Shown here in pieces: positions 1-5,083 of a stretch of DNA of 5,083 nt; the first letter of the stretch is position 1, and the number at the start of each line of letters is the position of its first letter. A model generated the notes under the pieces. The model saw nothing but the letters and a program-made list of their open reading frames with translations. It was not told the DNA's origin and searched no databases. The stretch is from the NCBI GenBank assembly GCA_944333375.1, contig CALVKX010000154.1, forward strand, positions 1 to 5,083, given 5' to 3'. The stretch comes from an uncultured Eubacteriales bacterium (GTDB taxonomy: Bacteria > Bacillota_A > Clostridia > Christensenellales > Aristaeellaceae). Position numbers and translations under genes: made by a program.

Positions 1-582
1 ACGGCGCTTGCGCCCATCATGCGGGATTATCTCATCCGCTTTCAGCAGACGGCCATCAAGGAAACGGGCCGCCGGCCGCTGACCTATCTAAGGCCTCCGC
101 TGGATGAAAAGCTGCTTCTTCCCGGCTGCAAACGGCCCGGCTACGCCTTCTGGCAGCCCATCCCCTGGCAGGACGGAAACGTTCCGCTCGGGCCCGCGGC
201 CAAGGACTTTCATTCCGGCATCGTGGAATACCTCTCCATGTGCCAGTTTCTGGAGATTCATTTTCGCCTGCCGGTTGCGCGCGTGAGCAGCCCTCTGAGC
301 TTTCTTTATGGAAGGACGTTTGAAACCTGCAAAAATACTGAGTCCGCGCCTCCCTCCCGCGCCTTCGAGGAAGCCGCCCTCTATCGGCGCGAGCATCCCG
401 CCCTGCCCCTTTCCTACTGCATGGCCGCTACCTGCGACGGCGCGGAGCCGCTGCTTCTGATGCTCGCCGCCTCGGACGGGCAGGCCTTTATCCAGCGGGC
501 GGCAGGAGAAGCGGCTCCGCTGTATCTCAAGCTGGGCGTGGACCGCCTGTTGCCCAAGCTGCAATTCGTCTATGATCTCTGA
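1..582 (+). CDS. Syd-like protein (SecY-interacting protein Syd / SUKH superfamily), 5'-truncated by the window edge
   Basis: The frame is open from base 1. The first ATG (base 19) has no Shine-Dalgarno in the few bases before it, so the true start probably lies upstream and at least 193 residues are seen. Numbering from that ATG, the aromatic WQP motif at 45-47 (context AFWQPIPW) matches the xWQPxP motif of Syd. A following helix (about 63-83) corresponds to Syd's helix after that motif. The C-terminal part (about 117-184) follows the order seen in E. coli Syd as I recall it: an FEEA..H...LPL segment, an AT...L strand, an SDGQ turn and a final D..LPKL helix. Syd is a cytosolic protein that binds SecY and was proposed to check translocon integrity; SUKH relatives include toxin-immunity proteins. 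Its length matches Syd (about 180 residues). There is no signal peptide or membrane segment in the visible part. It is 21 bp upstream of the next gene, so probably operonic. The match is from memory of the family, not an alignment, so the call is moderate; a divergent SUKH immunity protein is the main alternative. Confidence 0.6.
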   Translation, partial: TALAPIMRDYLIRFQQTAIKETGRRPLTYLRPPLDEKLLLPGCKRPGYAFWQPIPWQDGNVPLGPAAKDFHSGIVEYLSMCQFLEIHFRLPVARVSSPLSFLYGRTFETCKNTESAPPSRAFEEAALYRREHPALPLSYCMAATCDGAEPLLLMLAASDGQAFIQRAAGEAAPLYLKLGVDRLLPKLQFVYDL

Positions 583-603
583 CGCCGGAAAGGAGGCGCG
601 GCC

Positions 604-2574
604 ATGCGCCTGACCACGAGACAAACGGGCATCATCAGCTACGCGGGTCTGGATGAGGACGCGCTCTGGGCGGCGGCCAAGCGCATTTTCGCCCAGTCGG
701 CCGAGCCCGTCCCCGAGCGCTTCCGTTCCTTTCTGCCCATCTTCCCGGTGGAGCTGGTACAGACCATGAGCTATGTGGGCCGCCGGGAGCGCGGTACCCT
801 TGCCCGCGTCTCCCCCGCGGGCTTCTCCACCGACCCGGACGAGTACCACCGGCTGCTGTGCGCACAGATGCCCGAGCTCTATGCGGGCGACAACTACCTG
901 CGCAACTTCGACGCCGAGGGCCGTTTCCGCGGCGGTGGCGTCGTCGCTGTGGACCGGGCCTGGGTGACGGCTTTTCCGCAGTACCAGCCGTTCTTTGGCG
1001 AGCGGCTGGTCGTCTACATGATCGGCGGCGGGCCCCAGGCCGTCGCCGTCCCCGAAAGCGTATACTCGCGCGGCGGCGTGCTGGAGGGCGCCGAGCGCGA
1101 GCTTCGCGTCACGGCCCGCTGCGCCCATTACACGGCTTTTCTCAAAACGCGGCTGGAAATGGGCGAAAAATACGATCCCGCCCATCTTGAGGAGGAGTAC
1201 CTTCGCCTCAACGAGCTCAATTCCGTCTGCATCCGTCAGAAGGACCTGGGCCGCGTGATGCAGGACCTGTGCATCATCCGCGATCTGGACGGCACGCCCG
1301 AGGCCGGCGGGCTGTATACCCTCAACGCCAAGCGCGCCGAGGGCGTGCGGCAGTACGTCCCCTGGCGCTACGCCTGCGATACCTTTGAGGAATCGCCCGT
1401 CACGCGCCTCACGGCCCGCCTGCTCCAGCCCGTTTTTGAGGACGACGCGCCGGGCGACCTGTGGCTGCCCTATCAGGACGCGGCGGAATATATCGATCGC
1501 CAGCGGATGACGCTGGACATGCGCGCGCTATGCGAGGGCTTCCAGATCGCCCCGGCCTATGATCCCGCCACGCATGGCGGGCGCTATCCCACATCGGTGC
1601 GCGTGGCTGTGGTGCGCGACCGCGAGCTGCGCCCCCTGACGGCCGATGCGCTCAACAACCCCGCCTACGGCAGCGGCATGAGCCCGCTGGGCATGCTCAA
1701 CAAGCTGGTCTATCTGCCCGACAGCCGCGAGCTGCTCCGGCAGAACCGCCTGACGCTGGAGCCCGTTTCCCTGACCTGCGAAAACACGGCCGTTCCTCAG
1801 GAGGCCTACCGCCGCATGCGCGCCATGGCCCGCTGGCAGGAATGGAAGGGCCGGCTGGTGGATGCGCTCTACCGCCGTGAAAGCGCCCTCTCGCAGCTCC
1901 AGGCGGGCTCCCCCGCCTATGACCGCGCCAACGAGCTGCTTTCAAGGCGCGTCGATGCCATCGAATCCGAGGTTACCCGCGCCGCCGTGGATCTGCCGGG
2001 CGGCCAGCTCAGCGGCTATGACGCGGACATCGACTATCTGCGCCGGATGTGGCGACACCGCGAATGTGTGCCGCAGGAGGAACAGGAGCCCGTCCTCTTC
2101 GCTCCCGACGCCTTGCGCGAGCAGTGCATCGAGAGCGGCTACGCCATGCGCGCCACGGTGAAGAGCTTTGCGCTCAAGGATCTGCTGGGCGATACCCCCG
2201 ACGACGAGCTTCTCCCCCAGCCCCCGCTGCCTCAGCCCGTTCCGGAGACGCCGCCTGTGCAAAAGGACGTCCCTCCTGTGCAAAAGGCTGTGCCGGCAAA
2301 GTCCCCCAAGCCCAAAAAGGTCCCCAGGCCTTCCCCCGTGCCCCGCTTTGAACAGATCGATATGTTTTCTGCAACCCAGACGCCCAGCGTCCCGCCCGTT
2401 GAGGAAAAACCGTCACTGGCGCCTCAGCAGGCGTCCACGCCCACACCAGAGCCTTACGTGGTCCGCTCGCTCACACAGCTCACAAACGGCAAGGGCGCTG
2501 CGCCAGTCGCCATGATGGCCCGACTTCTCAAGGAAAAAAAGTCCACGAACAACGACCCTGACGGGCGGACCTGA
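604..2574 (+). CDS. Uncharacterised 656-residue protein with proline-rich linker and QIDMF motif
   Basis: I do not recognise this family. The start is well fixed: AAAGGAGG at 589-596 lies 7 bases before the ATG. Residues about 1-395 look globular, mixed alpha/beta, with a Gly-rich patch (RFRGGGVVAVD) followed by beta-strand-like segments near LVVYMIGGG. Residues about 400-464 are rich in charged and Leu/Ala residues and probably form long helices, possibly a coiled coil. Residues 538-582 are a low-complexity Pro/Lys/Val linker with a small internal repeat (PPVQK twice). The linker is followed by Q584-I-D-M-F588, which resembles the bacterial sliding-clamp-binding pentapeptide, QL(S/D)LF. A further Pro/Thr-rich stretch leads to a short helical C-terminal tail (about 617-650) that looks conserved rather than disordered. 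No signal peptide, membrane helix or nucleotide-binding motif is visible. It sits between a Syd-like gene and a coupling-protein-like ATPase with short gaps on both sides, so it probably acts with them. One guess is an adaptor or substrate-recognition partner of the ATPase, but that is inference from context only. Confidence 0.85.
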   Translation: MRLTTRQTGIISYAGLDEDALWAAAKRIFAQSAEPVPERFRSFLPIFPVELVQTMSYVGRRERGTLARVSPAGFSTDPDEYHRLLCAQMPELYAGDNYLRNFDAEGRFRGGGVVAVDRAWVTAFPQYQPFFGERLVVYMIGGGPQAVAVPESVYSRGGVLEGAERELRVTARCAHYTAFLKTRLEMGEKYDPAHLEEEYLRLNELNSVCIRQKDLGRVMQDLCIIRDLDGTPEAGGLYTLNAKRAEGVRQYVPWRYACDTFEESPVTRLTARLLQPVFEDDAPGDLWLPYQDAAEYIDRQRMTLDMRALCEGFQIAPAYDPATHGGRYPTSVRVAVVRDRELRPLTADALNNPAYGSGMSPLGMLNKLVYLPDSRELLRQNRLTLEPVSLTCENTAVPQEAYRRMRAMARWQEWKGRLVDALYRRESALSQLQAGSPAYDRANELLSRRVDAIESEVTRAAVDLPGGQLSGYDADIDYLRRMWRHRECVPQEEQEPVLFAPDALREQCIESGYAMRATVKSFALKDLLGDTPDDELLPQPPLPQPVPETPPVQKDVPPVQKAVPAKSPKPKKVPRPSPVPRFEQIDMFSATQTPSVPPVEEKPSLAPQQASTPTPEPYVVRSLTQLTNGKGAAPVAMMARLLKEKKSTNNDPDGRT

Positions 2575-2590
2575 TCCGCCGGAGGTAGCT

Positions 2591-3889
2591 ATGGCAACGG
2601 TACTCAAGGGGCTGCAAATCGCCCGCGATATCCCCTACCGGGAGCCGGACGCGCTTTTTGCGCTGGGCGGCTCAGACGGCATGGGAAAAAGCGTTTATCT
2701 GCCCATCGGCACAAATCTCATCGACCGGCACCTGCTCGTGCTGGGCAGCCCGGCCACAGGGAAAACCAATCTCCTTTTGCATCTGGCGCGTGGCCTTCGC
2801 GCCAATCTGACCGAAAACGACATGCTGGTCATTCTTGATCCCGCAGGCGAATATTACAACGCCCTCTATCAGAAGGGCGACGTTGTGTTCGCGGACGACA
2901 AGCGCGCCGCGGGGCCGGACGGCGCGGAGTGCTGGAACCTTTTCGAGGAGTTCACCGATGACGCCCGTCTGATTGAGGACGCCTCCTCGCTTTTCGGCCT
3001 GCTCTTTGAGGAACGGATCCGAGGTGCTGCCCGCCCCTTCTATCCCACTGCCGCACGCGACCTCATCATGGCGCTGGCCGTGTATCTCAAGCGCAGAGGC
3101 GACAGCGATCTATGCACCTGCCAGGCCCTGCGCGAGCTCATCGACGGCTTTGACATGGACAGCATGTGTCAGCTTCTCGAGGCAGCGCCTGAATTTCGTG
3201 CCTTTGCCAGCTACCTGGGCGATGGCGAGCGGGCGCAGGGCGTGGTGGCGCAGCTTCAGCAGGCCGCGCGCGAGCTGCTCGCCGGTCGCTTCGGCGCCCG
3301 GGGAACGCTGGGGATGCGCAAACTGCTGCATGCCCGCGGCGGCCGCACCGTCTTTGTCTGCTACGATCCCGCGCGTGGTCCTCTGACGCGTCCGGTCTTT
3401 ACCGCACTTATGGACCTGTGCCTGACCGAAGCGCTCAGCCGGGTTGAGACGGACGGAACAGTAACGGTTCTTTTGGACGCCCCCTGCGTGCTGGGACGGC
3501 TCCCTCATCTGGAAGATGCGCTTGCCCTGGGGCGCGCGAAAGGGCTTCGCATCCTGATGGCCGAAACGGGTATTGGCGCGCTCAAAGCTCGATATGAGGC
3601 CGCAGCCGAACCCATGCTGGGCGAGATCGGCACGACCGTGGCCTTCCGTCTGCGCGACCGCGAGAGCCGCGCGCACGTGAAAAACCTCTACGGCCGCCAC
3701 CGCGCTGTCGAAAGCTACCGTTCCACCGTGCAGCGCGGCATGGTCGAGCAGGTCATGGACGAGCATGTCATCAGCGACGAGGACCTCACCGCCCTGCAAA
3801 CGGGCGAGAGCATCATCGCAACGCTTCACTATCCGCCCTTCCTGTTCCGTCTCCGGCCTTATGGCGCGGAACCCGTCGGGCATTTTTGA
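2591..3889 (+). CDS. VirD4/TraG-like (type IV coupling protein family) P-loop ATPase, soluble, with altered Walker B
   Basis: GGAGG at 2581-2585 sets the start, 16 bp after the previous stop, so translation is probably coupled. Family features appear in the order expected for VirD4/TraG/TrwB: Walker A G52-SPATGKT59; DPAGEYY at 83-89, equivalent to the DPKGELY motif; YPTAARDLIMALAVYL at 151-166, equivalent to the family's alpha-helical segment; VLLDAPCVLGRLPHLEDAL at 293-311, equivalent to the Walker B region LLDEFxxLGxxP; LKARYEA near 331-337; TTVAFRLRDRES at 348-359; and a C-terminal ISDEDLTALQTGESI segment like the L..EE...L..GE ending. Coupling proteins are hexameric ATPases that move DNA or protein substrates into a secretion channel. 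Two departures are clear. No N-terminal transmembrane segment is present, and the Walker B catalytic Glu is Ala297 (DA for DE). The Gln usually found after the Walker B strand (sensor-like, LQS context) also looks absent. ATP binding is likely, but hydrolysis may be weak or use another residue. At 432 residues it is shorter than typical VirD4 (about 600 or more). A HerA/FtsK-type ATPase is less likely, given the GRLP and TraG-type C-terminal motifs. Confidence 0.8.
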   Translation: MATVLKGLQIARDIPYREPDALFALGGSDGMGKSVYLPIGTNLIDRHLLVLGSPATGKTNLLLHLARGLRANLTENDMLVILDPAGEYYNALYQKGDVVFADDKRAAGPDGAECWNLFEEFTDDARLIEDASSLFGLLFEERIRGAARPFYPTAARDLIMALAVYLKRRGDSDLCTCQALRELIDGFDMDSMCQLLEAAPEFRAFASYLGDGERAQGVVAQLQQAARELLAGRFGARGTLGMRKLLHARGGRTVFVCYDPARGPLTRPVFTALMDLCLTEALSRVETDGTVTVLLDAPCVLGRLPHLEDALALGRAKGLRILMAETGIGALKARYEAAAEPMLGEIGTTVAFRLRDRESRAHVKNLYGRHRAVESYRSTVQRGMVEQVMDEHVISDEDLTALQTGESIIATLHYPPFLFRLRPYGAEPVGHF

Positions 3890-3917
3890 TCGGCTTTCCT
3901 TCCAGAAAATTCGTATT

Positions 3918-3960
3918 AAAAAAGCGCGGCATTTGAGATATTCCGCAATGCCGCGCTTTT
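3918..3960. terminator. Bidirectional intrinsic terminator between convergent genes
   Basis: A perfect 14-bp inverted repeat (AAAAGCGCGGCATT at 3920-3933, its complement at 3947-3960) encloses a 13-base loop. The GC-rich core is flanked by A on the left and T on the right. Read rightward the stem ends in TTTT, and read leftward it ends in six T (A run at 3918-3923). It sits 28 bases after the ATPase stop and about 10 bases after the stop of the leftward dehydrogenase, so it serves both. The leftward T run is longer, suggesting slightly better termination in that direction. Confidence 0.85.
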
Positions 3961-3970
3961 CATCCGTCGT

Positions 3971-4828
3971 TTACCTGTACGCCCTGATGATGGCCTGGGT
4001 TCCCAGATCGCCCTCGCCCTGCTCCTGCATGCGCTCGTAGATGCCCAAGACCTCCTTGAGTATCGGCAACTCCGCACCGCGCTGGTCGGCTTCCTCCACA
4101 GCGATGCGCATGTCCTTGATGAAGTGCTTGATATAGAAGCCGGGCGCCCAGTCCTCCTTTGCCATCTTGCGGCCGTTGTTGCTCATCTGCCAGCTTCCGG
4201 CCGCTCCCGCGGAGATGCAGTCCAGCATATTGGAAATATCCAGACCGCTGGCTTCCCCATACCGAATGGCCTCGGCCACGCCCGCCACACACCCGGCGAT
4301 GGCAATCTGGTTGGCCATCTTGGTATGCTGGCCGCAGCCCGGGCCGCCCGTAAGGGTCACGCTCTTGCCCATGGCCTCAAACAGCGGCCGACACGCCTCA
4401 AAGTCCGCTTCATCGCCGCCCACCATGATGCTCAGGGTGGCGTTTCTGGCGCCGCTGTCGCCGCCGCTCACCGGCGCATCCAGCGGTTTCATACCCCGCG
4501 CCCTGGCCTCGGCGGCGATGCGCTGCCACAGCGCCGGGCTGGTGGTCGTCATGTCAATCAGGTACGCGCCGGGCCGAGCATTGTCCAGAATCCCGCCCTG
4601 GGCCAGATAGACCTCCTCCACGTCCCTGGGGAAGCCTACGATGGTGATGACCGCATCCTGATTTTTCGCGCACGCCCCAGCGCTCTCCGCCCAGGCTGCG
4701 CCCTCGGCGAGCAGGCGCTCGGCCTTGCTTCTGGTCCGATTATATACCGTCAGCTCATGTCCCTTATTCATCAGGTGGCGCGCCATGCTTTCGCCCATCA
4801 CGCCGATACCGACAAACCCGGTCTTCAT
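3971..4828 (-). CDS. NAD(P)-dependent beta-hydroxyacid dehydrogenase (3-hydroxyisobutyrate dehydrogenase / 2-hydroxy-3-oxopropionate reductase family)
   Basis: The 285-residue product begins with a Rossmann dinucleotide-binding motif, G7-IGVMG12, at residues 4-12. It carries the family signature D117-APVSGG123 with a substrate-binding serine (Ser121), then the conserved catalytic Lys170 in GQHTKMANQ and Asn173. The length matches the family (about 285-300). The NRTRSK stretch at 30-35 follows the second beta strand, and an Arg there often favours NADP over NAD; this is an inference. The enzyme is expected to interconvert a beta-hydroxyacid and the matching aldehyde or keto acid in the cytoplasm. 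Substrate (3-hydroxyisobutyrate, tartronate semialdehyde, succinic semialdehyde or similar) cannot be fixed from sequence alone. The ATG at 4828 is preferred over the in-frame ATG at 4894: it has AAAGGAGG 7 bases upstream, and 4894 lies upstream of the predicted promoter. It runs convergently to the ATPase operon and appears to be its own transcription unit, with no metabolic partners visible. Confidence 0.9.
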   Translation of the reverse strand: MKTGFVGIGVMGESMARHLMNKGHELTVYNRTRSKAERLLAEGAAWAESAGACAKNQDAVITIVGFPRDVEEVYLAQGGILDNARPGAYLIDMTTTSPALWQRIAAEARARGMKPLDAPVSGGDSGARNATLSIMVGGDEADFEACRPLFEAMGKSVTLTGGPGCGQHTKMANQIAIAGCVAGVAEAIRYGEASGLDISNMLDCISAGAAGSWQMSNNGRKMAKEDWAPGFYIKHFIKDMRIAVEEADQRGAELPILKEVLGIYERMQEQGEGDLGTQAIIRAYR

Positions 4829-4835
4829 ACGGTGG

Positions 4836-4843
4836 CCTCCTTT
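4836..4843 (-). promoter_or_regulatory. Ribosome binding site that decides the dehydrogenase start
   Basis: On the minus strand this reads AAAGGAGG, a near-perfect Shine-Dalgarno, 7 bases before the ATG at 4828. It selects that start over the in-frame ATG at 4894. Confidence 0.85.
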
Positions 4844-4859
4844 ATTTTCCGTTGGCCCT

Positions 4860-4888
4860 ATCATACCACAGCGTGGGAGCGGTGGCAA
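4860..4888 (-). promoter_or_regulatory. Predicted sigma-A (sigma-70 type) promoter of the dehydrogenase gene
   Basis: On the minus strand a -35 element TTGCCA (4883-4888, five of six matches to TTGACA) is followed by a 17-bp spacer and a -10 element TATGAT (4860-4865, five of six matches to TATAAT). A TGG just before the -10 gives an extended -10 (TG-N-TATGAT). Transcription would start near 4852-4854, giving a short leader of about 25 bases that contains the ribosome binding site. No operator-like palindrome is evident over it. Confidence 0.7.
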
Positions 4889-5012
4889 GCACACAAGGCG
4901 CGACAGCCGGCCTGTGCCGCTTCCTGCGGGCCGATGCCTTTTTCATTCATAAGATCCCGCCCGCGCCAACAAAAAGAGGCTGGCGAGGCCAAACGACCCA
5001 TCCACCAAATAC
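4889..5012. other. Intergenic spacer between rRNA operon terminator and dehydrogenase promoter; nothing identified
   Basis: No convincing gene, tRNA or repeat is seen here on either strand. The only structure noticed is an imperfect palindrome (GACAGCCGGCCTGTG near 4902-4916) with one mismatch, too weak to call an operator. Confidence 0.5.
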
Positions 5013-5043
5013 AAAAAAGCCCCGCCTGCTATTGCAAGCGGGG
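5013..5043 (-). terminator. Intrinsic terminator of the rRNA operon (downstream of 5S rRNA)
   Basis: On the minus strand a 10-bp stem (CCCCGCTTGC with GCAGGCGGGG, one G-U pair) closes a four-base AATA loop and is followed by C and six T. It begins about 9 bases after the 3' end of the 5S rRNA, the usual place for the terminator of a 16S-23S-5S operon. Confidence 0.88.
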
Positions 5044-5052
5044 AAAGGGGAT

Positions 5053-5083
5053 GCGGCAGCGACCTACTCTCCCGGGCCGTCTC
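5053..5083 (-). rRNA. rrf: 5S ribosomal RNA, 3' end only (rest beyond the window)
   Basis: The minus strand carries GGGAGAGTAGGTCGCTGCCG, the characteristic 3' part of bacterial 5S rRNA: the GGGAGAGTAGGTCG helix IV/V region followed by the 3' strand of terminal helix I. About 31 of an expected 115-120 bases are present; the 5' part is beyond base 5083. The immediate downstream intrinsic terminator supports a 5S at the end of an rRNA operon transcribed leftward. The exact 3' end (near 5053) is estimated. Confidence 0.88.

Noticed and set aside
88..1185. 365-codon open frame on the minus strand opposite the Syd-like gene and the start of the 656-residue gene
   Set aside because: It spans two well-supported plus-strand genes, has no recognisable motif, and is the kind of long antisense frame that GC-rich codon bias creates.
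3110..3883. 257-codon minus-strand open frame opposite the ATPase gene
   Set aside because: The opposite strand encodes clear VirD4-type motifs throughout; the antisense product shows no family features and is a shadow of codon bias.
2591..3889. Reading the ATPase as evidence of a conjugative element in this window
   Set aside because: No relaxase, origin of transfer, VirB-type or TraE-type gene, integrase or attachment repeat is visible, and the ATPase lacks a membrane anchor.
4829..4894. Longer dehydrogenase form starting at 4894
   Set aside because: The extension has no ribosome binding site, lies across and upstream of the predicted promoter, and adds residues before the normal Rossmann start of the family.
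4975..4993. Possible second leftward terminator (TGGC-CTC-GCCA followed by a T run near 4974)
   Set aside because: The stem is only 4 bp and the T run does not directly follow it.

Overview
The window looks like chromosomal DNA from a high-GC member of the Bacillota, probably Clostridia. The grounds are strong AGGAGG-type ribosome binding sites, GC-rich codon choice, and a Gram-positive-style 5S rRNA tail at the right edge. The taxon is an inference, because nothing in the window fixes it more closely.

The left three quarters (1-3889) is a tightly spaced rightward operon of at least three genes. The first is the 3' part of a gene whose product resembles Syd, the SecY-interacting protein of the SUKH superfamily. 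The second is a 656-residue protein I cannot assign. It has a globular N-terminal part, a helical stretch, a proline-rich linker and a QIDMF motif that resembles a sliding-clamp-binding peptide. The third is a 432-residue ATPase with the overall plan of VirD4/TraG type IV coupling proteins. It has no membrane segment, and alanine replaces the catalytic glutamate of its Walker B motif. Gaps of 21 and 16 bp, each holding a good Shine-Dalgarno, imply co-transcription and joint function. No relaxase, other type IV secretion gene, integrase or transposase is visible. The set could be part of a larger mobile or defence locus extending left, or a standalone DNA-handling or membrane-associated module.

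The operon ends at a 14-bp perfect hairpin (3918-3960) flanked by A and T runs. It serves as a shared terminator with the convergent leftward gene at 3971-4828, a beta-hydroxyacid dehydrogenase of the 3-hydroxyisobutyrate dehydrogenase / tartronate semialdehyde reductase family. That gene has its own near-consensus sigma-A promoter (TTGCCA-17 bp-TATGAT) and ribosome binding site. It is probably an independent metabolic gene.

At the right edge lies the 3' end of a leftward 5S rRNA gene followed by a strong intrinsic terminator (5013-5043). The window therefore abuts the end of an rRNA operon. The 4889-5012 stretch between that terminator and the dehydrogenase promoter holds nothing I can identify.
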